Shown here: in pieces, positions 1 through 11,399 of the stretch
How the letters are laid out: each line of letters starts with the position of its first letter
Numbering within the stretch: position 1 is the stretch's first letter
Source: Strigops habroptila
Lineage: Eukaryota; Chordata; Aves; Psittaciformes; Psittacidae
DNA: 64,000 nt
Reading direction: 5' to 3'
Assembly: GCF_004027225.2 (NCBI RefSeq)
Contig: NC_044301.2
Coordinates: forward strand, 19,696,098-19,760,097
Made by a program: the position numbers and the translations under genes
Notes under the pieces: generated by a model
Database searches by the model: none
What the model was told of the DNA's origin: nothing
The model's input: only the letters and a program-made list of their open reading frames with translations

Positions 1-1183
1 CATGCCCACATCCCCTTGATTGTTATTTTGTTTGTTGCACTGCTGGAGACTGCTCGTGTTTCCCCAGAAAAGGCTCTCCTGTCTGCAGCTATCATATTTT
101 CCCTCTCGTGTCACTCAAGCACACTGCCTTGCAGTTTGCCTGATGCTGAGGTCAGAGCAGAGCTGCTGGCCCTGCCAGAGGCCCGGCACGCCAGGCACTG
201 CTCGGCCCCTGGGAGCTGCGGGTGCGGACACAAGCCGGGCTCCCCAGCACAGCTGGGAGCCAAATGGGATTTTGCCTGAATGAGTACTGGAGATGGGCTC
301 TTGTTCAGAGCCACAAGCATCTCTTTAAAATACTAGGACCGTTCAGAAGATGGAAATTTGCTATATTACAATTTCAGAAAACAGTAGATGAACACCAGAC
401 ATAATGACCTCCCCCTTTCTGAACAGCTAACCCAAACACAGTGAGCCCTCTGAACAGTCCAGCTTTAGCCCTTGACCCACGTTCATTAGTTATTTTTACA
501 CTGTACTGTGATGAATGCAAGAGATCACTATACATAAAAAGTAGAGTTCAGTAAACAGTGTGGAAAAGTGTTCATATGCTGGCTTACAGGTTTACCCTAC
601 AGTTACTAGGTTAGTCATTTCCAGATGTAAGTCATGAGAATTTGGTTGGTACTCAGGGTTTTGCCCTCCCTTTCCCCTCTCTCTGCCACTGAAGTCATCT
701 GAAGTCATCATTTTCAACTGAAAATTTTTAAGTGTTCTCTTTATCTGTAGTAACCAGTGTCTTTAAGATCTCAGCCCCATTCCTCTTACCACTACCTCTG
801 CTGGTGCTCCTGGAAAGTGAGGAGGAGACCTCCACCGCCTGTGCCTATTGCCAGCGTGACTCTGCAGTTTCCCAGCTCTGGTAAGGTACCAGTGTGTGCT
901 GAGCAACACTGATGCTATTCTGGGATAATAACATGTACGTCTTATAATGCTTTTATGTCACAAAGATTTTGGAGGGTAGAATAGGCAGAGCTTATTATTT
1001 TCTTTAGAAATAGCCCTCCTTCTCTGTTATCCCTTGACATCTGCCCCTCACAACAGGCTTGTGGTGCAGTGTGCACTTCTCTCCCTTGCAAAGGCTCTGC
1101 TCCTTCTAGAAAAGGCTTCCAGAAGGATGCAGACAGCACTGAAATCCCACTCAGTCTGGTTGCTTCTTACAAGCCTGTTCTGC
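1..1183. other. Non-coding DNA, no gene recognised
   Basis: The short open frames here overlap one another on both strands and show no domain, splice context or composition that would support a gene. The stretch at 120-260 is somewhat GC-rich and the rest is mixed. I see no repeat that I can name. Confidence 0.5.
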
Positions 1184-1990
1184 TGACAGACAGGGTATGC
1201 CCCAAAGTGACCACACACTAGCTGTATAATATGCAGAGTTTATTAAACAAGCACACTAAAGCCAATAAGCACTCTAAAGCAAGCACACTAATGTGAATTA
1301 GGTAAATATCTCTATATATATAGTGAATAAGTACAATAAAGCAAATCAGAGTATAGGTATATAAGTAAAGTACCAAAGAAAGTTAGCAATGCATTAAATC
1401 ATTACTGCATAGAGAGAATGGAGATTAAGAAGAAATACATCACCAATTACCACTGAATCATAATCCAGGCCCACACTTCCATCTGGGAAGCCCCATTGCA
1501 GCCGATGCCAGGAATCTCAGGTAATTGAGAAAATTCCTACGTGGTGCGTCCACCCATAGGTGAGGCTTCTCCCATGGCCACAAGAGGGTCTCACTTTTAT
1601 ACCCTTATCAAAACAACCAGCTTTATGCTGGATCTCTAATCGGTTACTCGTGAGACGGTGCAGTTTCTCATGATCTCACTGTTGTCCACTCCAAGAGCGT
1701 TGGCCAGGCACCCCAGTGCAGCCAAGTATGAAGGTCATAGAACAGCTGCACACCTATGCTTTCCTGTCTCTTTCCGACAAACAGTCGCGATGAACATAAA
1801 CATATATACTCTGCCGAATACAATGTGGCAAACAACATCCTTTGTTATGGTTCTCAGCCATGAGAGGGAATCAACTCCCAGCTAAGTTCCCATCCATTAC
1901 AAAGCCCTACTCAATTGCCTTGCAAGAACAGAGAGGAATATTTTCCCTGCTCTCTGGAGTAAACTCCATTACCATGTCATGAAAGAAAAC
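1184..1990 (-). mobile_element. Possible old solo LTR (boundaries approximate)
   Basis: Read on the minus strand, a TATA box (complement of 1595-1601, TATAAAA) is followed about 350 bases later by an AATAAA poly(A) signal (complement of 1239-1244). That spacing and order fit an LTR promoter with a long R region. A candidate 3' terminus lies near 1184. I could not find a clear target duplication or a matching 5' terminus, so the upstream limit is a guess. It matches no other LTR in the window. Confidence 0.33.
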
Positions 1991-2255
1991 ATGCTGTTTG
2001 GTAGCTAAGGAAAAATGCTGACTTTAAACCTAAGATAAGGCCCTATCATTTACACTAATGAGCTCACTGGTGGGGAATTTGTACAATTTTATGATAAAAA
2101 GTAGCTATAGTCAGTGTTTGATGGAATTTACTCTTTCAGTTTTTTGCTGAAAAAACCCACATAACTACTAATAAGTTTCCCATTCAAACCTAGAGAGAAA
2201 TAAAAGCAGTGAGATTTGTCCCAGTAGGAGTTCAAAGATCTTGTAAGTAATCCAT

Positions 2256-2290
2256 TATAGAATCATAAAATCATAGAATAGTTAGGGTTG
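2256..2290 (-). repeat. Relic resembling a CR1 LINE 3' end
   Basis: On the minus strand the sequence holds imperfect copies of the 8-base ATTCTATG motif (seen on the plus strand as AATCATAGAAT) next to a short segment resembling the adjoining CR1 3' region. Tandem ATTCTATG units at the 3' end are typical of avian CR1 elements. Only about 35 bases are recognisable, so this is a remnant at best. Confidence 0.35.
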
Positions 2291-2852
2291 ATTATTTTAA
2301 AGATTTATTCTTTAAACACAGGTTGGTCTAAATTCTGCTGGGAAGGCTGTAGATACTTTTAACTGGTTAAATGACAAATTAGCTACTCAGAAGGAGGAGC
2401 CCATAATGAAATATTAATATCCAAATCTGAATTGCTGGTAACATGGTTAAAAGTTAACCCCCTAGATCTGATAGTCCTCATCGTCATGTCAGATTTTGAT
2501 TTCTGATGGAAGTGTGCCCTGGGATGCACCCTAGGGTTGCCCTGTTAATAGTTTCTGTGCCGCGTACCACATTTGTCCAATATGTGCAGTGAAAAAGGGG
2601 AGGTATCTAATAGTCTTTGTTATCATATAATGGAAGAGCAGTAAATGACAAGTGTTAAGGGAATCTCCCAGCTACTGTAGATTACAAGGACCTAGACTGT
2701 TCTGTGCAGAAACAGAATAAATGAGTCTGGCTGGAGAGAGTAACCCTGCTTTAAAACTAGTAAAAATGGAAGAAAGCAAACAGGTGAGAGTAAGCAGAGA
2801 GGAATATAGATGTCTCCAGCTGAAGGGCCGGAAAACTCTCACAGTTTGGTAT
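2291..2852. other. Non-coding DNA, nothing recognised
   Basis: AT-rich sequence without a supported open frame, repeat or RNA gene. Confidence 0.5.
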
Positions 2853-2857
2853 CCATG

Positions 2858-3480
2858 TGTCTTGGTTTAAGGCCAGCTGGTAAATCAGAACCATGCAGCC
2901 GCTCACTCCCTGCCCCGTCTTCCCCCCTCACTCCTGGAGGGATGGGGAGGAGAATCGAAAGAATGTAAATCCCACGGGTTGAGATAAGAACATTCCAGTA
3001 ACTAAGGTACAATACAAAACTACTGCTGCTACCACCAATAATAATGATGATAAGGGAAATAAGAAGGGGAGAGGATATAAAACTAAGAGACGAAAGGAAA
3101 AAAACCAATAAACACATGTGATGCACAACACAATTGCTGACCACCCTGACCGATACCCAGCCCGAACTGAGCAGTGATCTGAGCCTTCTGGGTAACTCCC
3201 CCCAGTTTCTATACTGGGCATGACGTGCTGTGGGATGGAATACCCCTTTGGCTAGTTTGGGTCAGGTGTCCTGTCTCTGCTTCCTCCCGGCTTCCTGTGC
3301 CCCTCCTCCCTGGCAGAGCATGAGACTGAGAAAGTCCTTGGTCGGAGTAAACATTACTTAGCAACAACCAAAAACATTCGTGTGTTATATCAGCATTGTT
3401 CTCAGGCTAAAGTCAAAAACACAGCACTGCACCAGCTACTAAGAAGGAGAAAAATAACTGCTACAGCTGAATCCAGGACA
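2858..3480 (-). mobile_element. Solo LTR of the LTR-A (ERVL-like) family
   Basis: This 623-bp unit begins TGTCTTGG and ends CCAGGACA on the plus strand. It is flanked by a perfect 5-bp target duplication CCATG (2853-2857 and 3481-3485). The same family forms both ends of the two ERVL-like elements near 39-42 kb and 57-63 kb. Their TATA box (TATATAAACTGG type) reads on the strand opposite to this listing, so this copy is minus-sense. No internal region adjoins it, so it is a solo LTR left by recombination between the two ends of a provirus. Confidence 0.9.
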
Positions 3481-3485
3481 CCATG

Positions 3486-3884
3486 TGAGAAAGAAATTCC
3501 AGCATGTTTTCTCTCCCCCTCTGTTGTTTGGTTTGGGTTTTTTTTTTGTTTGTTTGGTTGGATTTTTTGGGTTTTTTTACTTGTTTAAACTCCACAGAGT
3601 CCCTGGTTCAATGCCTGGAAAAGCTGGCTAGAGATGCAATACAGTGCATGGACTTAATTGTGTGTGACCACTCACTGCTGTGTGCAAACAAGAAATAAGT
3701 CCTTATGAAATATTCCATGTGCTAGTTGTACTCCTGCAGCCTTGTTTTCTACCTTGGGGTAGCTGTGTTTCTGCAGTGCTGTCTCAGCCACCTCATCCTC
3801 CTAGCAGTCATGGTTTTGACTCATCACTTTGATAGCAATTTGGGAAGGGGTGCTGGGTTGTATGATAGGCACTAATCCCAGAGT
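3486..3884. other. Spacer between two inverted LTR-A copies
   Basis: Contains a T-rich run (about 3536-3580). The short open frames over it look incidental. No gene recognised. Confidence 0.45.
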
Positions 3885-4336
3885 TGTTGCTAAGTAATGT
3901 TTACTCTGATCAAGGACTTTCTCAGTCTCATGCTCTGCCAGGGAGGAGGGGAAGCCGGGAGGAAGCAGAGACAGGACACCTGACCCAAACTAGCCAAAGG
4001 GGTATTCCATACCACTGCACGTCATGCCCAGTATAGAAAGTGGGGGGAGTTACCCGGAAGGCCCAGAATGCTGCTCAGGTGGGGCTGGGTATCGGTCGGC
4101 GAGTGGTGAGCAATTCTATTCTCTCCCCTTGTTATTTCCCTTATCATTATTATTATTGGTGGTAGTATCAGTAGTTTTGAATTATACCTTAGTTACTGGT
4201 CTGTTCTTATCTCAACCCGTGGGAGTTACATTCTTTCAATTCTCCTCCCCATCCCTCCGGGAGCGGGGGAAGAAGCGGGGAGGGGGAGTGAGCGAGCGGC
4301 TGCGTGGTTCTGAGTTAGCGGCTGGGCTTAAACCAC
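3885..4336 (+). mobile_element. 5'-truncated LTR-A copy, plus-sense
   Basis: From the GTTGTTGCTAAG segment to the terminal TTAAACCACG, the sequence follows the LTR-A family in the opposite orientation to the copy at 2858-3480. The first part of the LTR is missing, the terminal ACA is lost and the TATA region is mutated, so this is an old, damaged copy. The open frame at 4024-4461 is LTR sequence running into its flank and is not a gene. Confidence 0.75.
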
Positions 4337-5511
4337 GTTGCTACTTTTCTTTGAGAAGAGCAGCCACTAGAGGGAAGGATGCACGCAGAGATGTTCCCCT
4401 CAGCACCAGTGGTGCTTCCTCTGTAAATTTTTACAGTCAGAATTTTACCCAGCATTTGTAAGGTGGCCTGGTTTATCCTTTCAGATAAAATATATTGAAT
4501 GAAATTAGTTTTAGTACTGCAGTTCCACCGTACGTTCTGAAACACAGCCAAAAGTAAGGGCCAGAAAAAAAATAAAATCATTGGCTAAATTACACAGAGG
4601 AGATTGGATTACCTGTTCAAACAGGGCTCTTAATTCTGCATATAAATAGAATCCACAAATACAAGAGTACCACAATAGAAAATAAAGCCAGCCAACAGCA
4701 CCTAATAACCCCTAATTATTATGAGTTTCAGTTAACATTTGGACAGCTTTATTCTTAATTCTTTTAAGTCTGAAGAGGCAGCATGACCGAGGTGGCCACA
4801 TTTACAATTACAGTGAGCACACACACTGTTCCAACCCATGCTGGCTTTAGCAGAGTATTCACTGGAAGCTTAGGTTGGGATTTTGCACTGTTAAAATGCA
4901 ATTACCTATCTGAACAGCAACTAATTTCCAGTTTGAGTTATTTCTTTGTAACAATACACTTGTTTTGACAGAAGTCTATGACAAGAAAAACAAATCAAGC
5001 TCCTGACCTTGGCATCATAGCTCACCTAGGATTTTTTTGTACCTGAAAGAAAACCTGCTAATATCCCATCCAAGTAATGAATTAACTTGCATGTTATCAG
5101 TAAATACAGTGACAGAGATCTAGCTGTAAAGCAGACACCTCTTAAGGTAAGACTGAAATCCAGTGTATTTAAAAAAAAAGAAAATAGCTTGAAAGCACTA
5201 AACTATATCTGGACAGTTATGATTGTATAAACCAGAATGTTTAATAGTTGTCTCAAGGATGGTGTTTTCAAATATCTTTAGCAGTGAGCTAATATTCTTT
5301 CCCAGTTTTAAAATTGCCCTATGTATTATATATATATGGGAGATTAGAAGTCAAACACTGTATTGCAGGTAGTCAATAAAAAGCAGCAGATGACATTATC
5401 CACATTATCTTAATAAACAATGTTGTTCTTCAAAGTATACAAGACCCAGTGTCTGTGCAGCCAAATGATTCTTCAAGGTAGACAATTTTATATTCATTTA
5501 CTGCTGCAATC
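4337..5511. other. AT-rich non-coding DNA
   Basis: I see no gene, RNA or named repeat. There is a short TA-dinucleotide run near 5328-5338. Confidence 0.5.
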
Positions 5512-5516
5512 CCTAC

Positions 5517-6140
5517 TGTCATGGTTTAAGCCCAGCCAGTAACTCAGAACCACGCAGCCGCTCACCCACTTCCCCCCCTCTTCCCCCCCCCCCCCGCTCC
5601 CAGAGGGATGGGGAGGAAAATCGAAAGAATGTAAATCCTACAGGCTGAGATAAGAACATTCCAATAACTAAAGTATAATGCAAAACTACTACTGCTACTA
5701 CCAATAATAATAATGATAAGGGAAATAACAAGGGGAGAGAATAGAAAACTAAAAGGGGAAATGGAAAACAATAAATACAAGTGATGCACAATACAATTGC
5801 TCACCACCTGCTGACTGATACCCAGCCTGACCCGAGCAGCAATCTGTGCCTTCCGGGTAACTCCCCCCAGTTTCTATACTGGGCATGACATGCTGTGGTA
5901 TGGAATAACCCTTTGGCTAGTTTGGGTCAGGTGTCCTGTCTCTGCTTCCTCCCAGCTTCCTATGCCCCTCCTCACTGGCAGAGCATGAGAGACTGAAAAG
6001 TCCTTGATCAGGGTAAGCATTACTTAGCAACAACTCAAAACATCAGTGTGTTATCAGCATTGTTCTCAGACTAAAGCCGAAACACAGCACTACACCAGCT
6101 ACTAAGGAGAAAAATAACTGTTATAGCTGAACCCAGGACA
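5517..6140 (-). mobile_element. Solo LTR of the LTR-A family
   Basis: It starts TGTCATGG and ends CCCAGGACA. The flanks are CCTAC (5512-5516) and CCTAG (6141-6145), a 5-bp target duplication with one mismatch. The orientation is the same as the copy at 2858. It includes a long C run (near 5585-5596). The frames read across its left half also recur in the other copies and are LTR sequence. Confidence 0.88.
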
Positions 6141-6478
6141 CCTAGTTTGGTTAGGACTGTGTAAGAGTTTCCCCATTGACCTTCTGTTTGCAACTACCTG
6201 TATCCACCAAAAATTCCCACTTCCGAGACTCAGGTTTGCCACAATTGCAAACTGCAAAAGGTGAATTTTGATTTTGACATTTTATCACAAACTTTTTTTA
6301 CATTTCAAAACATATGAAGTTACAGGGAAAATGCTAAACTTATTCTGTTTGATATTCTCTGGCCAGAAGTGAGATCCGAAAGTAAAAATCAGAACTATTT
6401 TTATGTAGAAAGGAGTGCATGATTAATTTTGGGAAGCTATCTGGTTTAATTTGGCCAAATAAAATTACAGAACATTTG
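6141..6478. other. Non-coding DNA left of ERV-C
   Basis: AT-rich flank with no gene recognised. The last four bases before the provirus, 6479-6482 (GATA), are one half of the ERV-C target duplication. Confidence 0.5.
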
Positions 6479-6482
6479 GATA

Positions 6483-6891
6483 TGTGAGAAACGCGCTCAC
6501 CTTTAGAAAAATTTAACTGGGGACAAAGTCGGTGGAGCAAAGATTTATTTACAGCGCTGGGTGCATGCTTTCATATCCTACATGCACACCTGTAAGTACA
6601 GAGTCAAAGTTTCTTATAGTCCAGCCTTTTACATATTCATAGGATTTTTAGGAAGACAAATCCCACCTCCCAATGGTTGATGTCATCTTCATTCTTTCTT
6701 CCAGGAGGGGTTTTTTAAGAGGTAGTTGATAAAGGCTGTTAGTCTTCTTTGTTTTATTTAACTCTGTGCCTAAAGCCCTTATCTTATACATTGTTCTGTT
6801 GCTTTCAGATTAGATGTTGATTCAATCAAGAATGACTGCCACGCATCCTATATCCAGCTGCACAAGTCCCTTATTCCTGTTTGTTTCATAG
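6483..6891 (-). mobile_element. ERV-C 3' LTR, part 1 (split by ERV-B)
   Basis: Matches 29805-30211 nearly base for base, with the minus-strand poly(A) signal at the complement of 6544-6549. The LTR is cut at 6891/6892 by ERV-B and resumes at 14245. Positions 6888-6891 (ATAG) are the left ERV-B target duplication. Confidence 0.88.
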
Positions 6892-7577
6892 TGTGAAAAA
6901 TGCAGGTGTGATTCATGTCAGGTATGTGGGCACTGTATTGTGTGTGAAACAGATGGGGAGAAAGATCTCTGTGATGAATGTTTGTGTCAATGTTATGGGG
7001 AATAAAAGCTTGGGATATTGTGCAACCAGATATTATATAGCATGTTGTGGAGCTGGGAATGGTGAATCTCTTGTATAGAGTGAGTATTAGCTAAATTGAA
7101 TGTCTAAGTAAGATGACCCAGGAGATAAGTGTGGTTAAAGTATTCCAAACAGAGGTTTGTGAACCATTGTATTAAGAGAACAAACCGGGGATGTTGTGAG
7201 GCCCAGGCACTGAGTGATTGAACATATAGGGTATGGAAAGGAATGCACCCGAGCTGCGGTTGAGCTTAAACAAACGGTCTGAGGTTAATGTGTCAACAGG
7301 AAATTAAGCAACTTCCTTTCAAGGAATTCCTCCAAGACCCCAGCAACAAGATAACGAACAATGGAGAAGATACACATCGACATCCGGGTACGAGGAAAGA
7401 CAAGATTGGTGGAAACCTAAGACTGAAAAGTATAAAAGACAAAAACCCCAGAACTCGGTGTGCGTCTTGGTGGGCAGAGACTCCTGGCGCACCCAGCGCT
7501 GTTTGCTTGCCTTTATTCGTTTAATAAATTCTAAAACTTTGATTGCAATCCTATTTGGGACTCGATTATTTATCACA
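6892..7577 (+). mobile_element. ERV-B 5' LTR
   Basis: Starts TGTGAAAAATG and ends TTTATCACA. It has a TATA box at 7431-7437 (TATAAAA) and a poly(A) signal at 7523-7528 (AATAAA). The frames at 6881-7078 and 7288-7524 lie in LTR sequence and recur in the 3' LTR, so they are not genes. Confidence 0.93.
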
Positions 7578-7579
7578 AT

Positions 7580-7597
7580 TGGAGGCTCGTCTGGGAG
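7580..7597 (+). promoter_or_regulatory. ERV-B primer binding site, tRNA-Pro-like
   Basis: Two bases after the LTR comes TGGAGGCTCGTCTGGGAG. By eye it matches the classical tRNA-Pro primer site used by gammaretroviruses at 15 of 18 positions. It would prime minus-strand DNA synthesis. Confidence 0.75.
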
Positions 7598-8119
7598 GGC
7601 TTTGGCTCCTGATTTCTGACTTGATCTAGGAGGGGCGCCCCACCATTACATTTTGGTGGCTCCTGTTCGAGTCGGGTCGGGACTAACGCCATCTTGAACC
7701 TGAATAGAGGCAAGCAAAGAAAATTTTTTTTATAAGCTCCCTTGCCGGCTGCAGCACTATATTTTGCCCGTAATTCTGTGCGTGAAGATCCGAACGAAGA
7801 TGACTGGGTCGTAAGTATTTAAAGCGTATACCGTTCGGTTGGGTGGGATTCGGTTGCCTGTGCATGTAAGAGTGTGACTGAGACACGGACTGGGTATCCT
7901 GGACCTGTGAAGGTACGGGCCAGGACATCGAGATCTGTGAAGCGAGTGTGGAGGTCTTCTAACCGCGGTTCCAATCTCCCACAAGGGACTTGGCCGGTGA
8001 AGGACCGAAGCGCTTCCTATAGGAGGATTCGTGGGTGGGTGATAGACTCTAAGCCCCCTGCAAGACACTCTTACAAAGGTAACCAAGGGCTGTAGGAATT
8101 GCCACAGTAAAATTCCTAG
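7598..8119 (+). promoter_or_regulatory. ERV-B leader with candidate splice donor
   Basis: Untranslated leader between the primer site and gag. By position it should carry the packaging signal. A good 5' splice-site match, AAAG|GTAACC, lies at 8079/8080 and could serve the spliced env message. The overlapping short frames on both strands look incidental. Confidence 0.5.
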
Positions 8120-9647
8120 ATGGGTCAGAGTAAGAGTCATAGCTCTGACCCAGGAAGGGGCTCACGGAGAGGTCCCAGGAATAAAAAAGGGAGCACACTA
8201 CCGGACATACCACCAGAAAGAAATAATGATCAGGAATTGGGGCTCTTGGCCGTCCCAAGAGGGAAAAAGCAAAGAGAAAATGGTCCATTACTGTATGGAG
8301 GTATGGACTAAAGAGGAAATTCGGCCTGACCATTTATATTGGCCAATATTTGGATCCTTTGATGATTGGATTTGTCAGGTTTTAAATCTATATGTAAATG
8401 GCAAGGAACCTTTTAGCCAGGAGGAAAGCGATTATGCAGCATTGTGGAAAGGATCGTCTGTAACGGTTTCGTTATTTCCCCTAAGAGAAAAGAAAGGAAA
8501 AGCAAATAAAGCAAATAAACCCTTATGGGAGCCGTTGGATAATTTACCACCCCCCTATCAAAGACAAAACTCGGGAAATAGTGGAGGGGGCATTTATCCT
8601 CCATTATCTCCCGACTTTACAGAAACGGCTCCCCCTTCTTCCCCTCCCTCCAGTCGCACTAGAAGTAAGACAGAAGTACGGGAGGATAAGGATCCTCAGG
8701 AAAAAACAGGAGAAAGAGAAACTTTATTTCCCCTCCGAGAGGTTCCGATGGGAGGAAATATAGGAGGGATTGGATTTGTAGCAGTACCCCTGAACACGGG
8801 CGATGTAAGATCTTTTAAAAAGGAAATGGTTCAGTTATTAGACGACCCTTTGGGGGTTTCTGAACGATTAGATCAATTCTTAGGTCCTAGTATTTATACT
8901 TGGGAAGAGATGCAGTCAATATTGGGAATATTATTTACTGCGGAAGAAAGATCTATGATTAGGCAAGCCGGAATGCGAAATTGGGAGAGACGACATCAGC
9001 AGGGTCCTCCCGGAGAGCAAAAATGGCCTAATCAAAATCCCAATTGGAATAATCAAAATGGTCATGATAGACAAAACATGACTGATTTGAGAGAAATTAT
9101 TATACAGGGAATTTGGGAAGCAGTTCCGAGAGGACAAAATATTAATAAAGCCTTTAGTGAGCATCAGGGAAAAGATGAATCTCCTACCGACTGGTTAGAA
9201 AGATTAAGGAAAACATTGCAAATGTATTCTGGAGTTGATCCGGCTTTCCCGGTAGAAGCACTTTTAAAAACCCAATTTGTAGCACGATCCTGGGGGGATA
9301 TCAGAAGAAAGTTGGAGAAATTAGATGATTGGCAGGATCGAGGATTGCAGGAGTTACTAAGGGAAGCCCAAAAAGTCTATGTACGGGGGGATGAGGAGAA
9401 ACAGAAAGCAAAGGCAAAAATATTTGTAGCAGCAGTGCGAGAAACTCAGAAACGAGAACAGCCAAGATCAATACCCAAGGTTTCAGGGCCTAGGTATCGA
9501 GAAGGGAAACAGACAGAACAGAAGGAAAAGGCTAGGACCCTCTCTGGGGAGGTACCAGAATGTTATTATTGTAGAAAAAAGGGACACCTTAAGAGGGATT
9601 GTAGAAAGCGGATGCGGGATGAGAAGATGTTTCAAGACGAGGAATAG
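8120..9647 (+). pseudogene. gag: ERV-B gag, frameshifted near its 5' end
   Basis: Gag is the retroviral structural polyprotein (matrix, capsid, nucleocapsid). The start at 8120 encodes MGQ, with Gly2 available for myristoylation. That frame stops at 8311, while the homologous sequence continues in the frame of 8226-9647, so there is a frameshift near 8220. In the 473-residue frame I see a PPPY late-domain motif (NLPPPYQ), a capsid region with the usual major-homology surroundings, and one CCHC knuckle (C446, C449, H454, C459) near the C-terminus. A single knuckle is typical of gammaretroviruses. The frame ends at a UAG and pol continues in the same frame. It resembles ERV-C gag throughout but is clearly distinct. 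Confidence 0.88.
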
Positions 9648-9665
9648 GGGTGTCAGGGGCTATAT
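9645..9665 (+). promoter_or_regulatory. ERV-B gag UAG stop with gammaretrovirus-like readthrough context
   Basis: Gag ends in TAG followed by GGGTGTCAGGGG, and the frame stays open into protease. ERV-C has the same arrangement and the same bases. Gammaretroviruses express pol by UAG readthrough helped by a downstream pseudoknot. I see the stop, the shared frame and the conserved context; I have not shown a pseudoknot. Confidence 0.6.
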
Positions 9666-10031
9666 ATTCTGGGGACAGGAACATCGTCAGAGCCCTTGAT
9701 AAAATTAAAGATAGGTCCCCAGGGAGAAGAAATAATATTTTTAGTTGATACTGGAGCCGAGAGATCTACGGTTCGGCATCTTCCTATGGGATGTCAGATA
9801 AGTAAAGATACCACCCTAGTGGTGGGAGCAAAAGGGGAACCCTTCAGGGTCCCTATTATCAAAAATGTAGAAATAGAATCTGAAAAGAAATTTTATATAG
9901 GAGATTTTCTACTAGTGGAAGAAGCAGAGAGTAACCTATTAGGACGAGACTTAATTATAAAATTAGGAATAAATTTAGAGGTGGAAAAGGGAATGATTAC
10001 CGTAAACTTATATCAATTAACGAAAAATTAG
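9648..10031 (+). CDS. pro: ERV-B protease region, ends at an internal pol deletion
   Basis: Aspartic protease that would cut Gag-Pol. The in-frame sequence after the gag UAG contains the active-site triad Asp-Thr-Gly (LVDTGAE, about 22 residues after the ATG at 9696) and the partner motif LLGRD about 75 residues later, both as in retropepsins. The frame closes at 10031, where ERV-C would continue into RT. The next sequence matches the start of the integrase region, so RT and RNase H have been removed by one deletion. The fold may be complete, but a product would need stop readthrough. Confidence 0.82.
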   Translation, partial: GCQGLYILGTGTSSEPLIKLKIGPQGEEIIFLVDTGAERSTVRHLPMGCQISKDTTLVVGAKGEPFRVPIIKNVEIESEKKFYIGDFLLVEEAESNLLGRDLIIKLGINLEVEKGMITVNLYQLTKN

Positions 10032-11053
10032 GGGCCAAATTCAAAAACAATAAATGGGTATTACCAGATGGGAGAGAAATGTTACCTAAGGGTTTTGCTA
10101 GAAAATTCTATGGGTGTATTGGAATTTTTGAAATGGCAAAACAAGAAGTACAAGGATGCTTAACATGTCAGAAAATTAATAAGAAACAAATGAGACAGGC
10201 CCCAAAGGGGGAAGGCCTTTGGCCCGTCAACCCTTTGAAAGAATACAGGTCGATTTTACCAAACTGCCAAAGGTAGGACGGTATAAATACCCGTTAGTAA
10301 TAATAGATCAATTAACACATTGGGTTGAGGCCATCCCCACTGCAAGGGCAACGGCTCAGGTGATGGCAAAGCAATTATTGGAGAAAATAATTCCCAGATA
10401 TGGGATGATCGAAATAATAGATTCAGATCAGGGATCTCATTTTACCTGTAAAATCCTAAAGAATGTTGTGTTGGCTTTGGGAATCCAGTGGGATTATCAC
10501 ACTCCCTGGCATCCCCAAAGCTCTGGGAGGGTAGAAAGAGTAAATCAGACCCTAAAACATCAATTGTCAAAATTAATGATAGAAACTAAAATGCCTTGGA
10601 CGAAATGCCTTCCTCTGGCCCTATTGAATATTAGAACCATGCCAAATTTGACAACTGGAATCTCACCTTTTGAGATGCTATATGGGATGCCCTACACTCA
10701 AGGGCTACCAATAAGTCACCCCAAATTGGAAGATGTGACTATCCAATGCTATATCACTATTTTGAATAAAAACATACAAGAACTCAGAGCCAAAGGAATG
10801 CTAGCTCAAAGCACTCCCTTGGAATTTTCAATACATAAAATTCAACCGGGACAGGGTATTGGTAAAGAGCTGGAAAGAAGAAAGTTTGTCCCCTCGTTGG
10901 GAAGGACCGTTTCTTGTTCTCCAAACTACAGAGACGGCTGTAAGGACCGCCGAAAAGGGTTGGACTCATGCGTTGCGAGTAAAAGGACCTGTGAAAGAGT
11001 GGAAGGTCATGACCGAGCCAGGAGACACTAAGATAACGCTTAAAAGGACCTAA
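10032..11053 (+). pseudogene. ERV-B integrase remnant in three frames
   Basis: Integrase homology begins just after the pol deletion and runs through frames 10079-10276, 10219-11031 and 10859-11053. The catalytic core is recognisable: VDFTKLP (first Asp), DSDQGSHF (second Asp) and GRVERVNQ (Glu), then a GPF-type C-terminal domain near 10900-10990. The N-terminal HHCC zinc finger has lost its two histidines through a second small deletion and only the CLTC half remains. With frameshifts and a broken zinc finger it cannot make normal integrase. Confidence 0.85.
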
Positions 11054-11399
11054 AGGTAACTGAGGGGATTCATATGGACTCCAGGAATGCTAGGGAAATT
11101 CAAGTAATAAGAAACTTAAAATAAGAGCCCAGGATACTTTTCTACCCTATTTGTGAACATTGTGACTTACATAATAACCTTTGGGAAGATCAGGGATAGA
11201 ACTTAAAGGACCGGCTGTTGTTCCTTTGCATCTGGTGTAAGGCGGTAACTTCTCTAAAACAGTTGTTATGAGCTAGAGATTATTGCAGCAACAGCAGACA
11301 AAGAATATACCTCTGAGGGCAAGACCAGAGGGAATCGGTGTTGCAGCTGGAAAGGTCTGCCAAGGGCTGCACTCCCTTGGGCGGTGACCGCTGAGCACT
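11054..11399 (+). promoter_or_regulatory. ERV-B pol-env interval
   Basis: No coding sequence is recognised between the integrase remnant and the env start. By position it should hold the 3' splice site of the env message, but I could not choose one with confidence. Confidence 0.35.

Noticed and set aside
7288..7524. A 78-codon frame in the ERV-B LTR, repeated at 13947-14300
   Set aside because: It lies across the promoter, R and U5 of the LTR and has no recognisable product.
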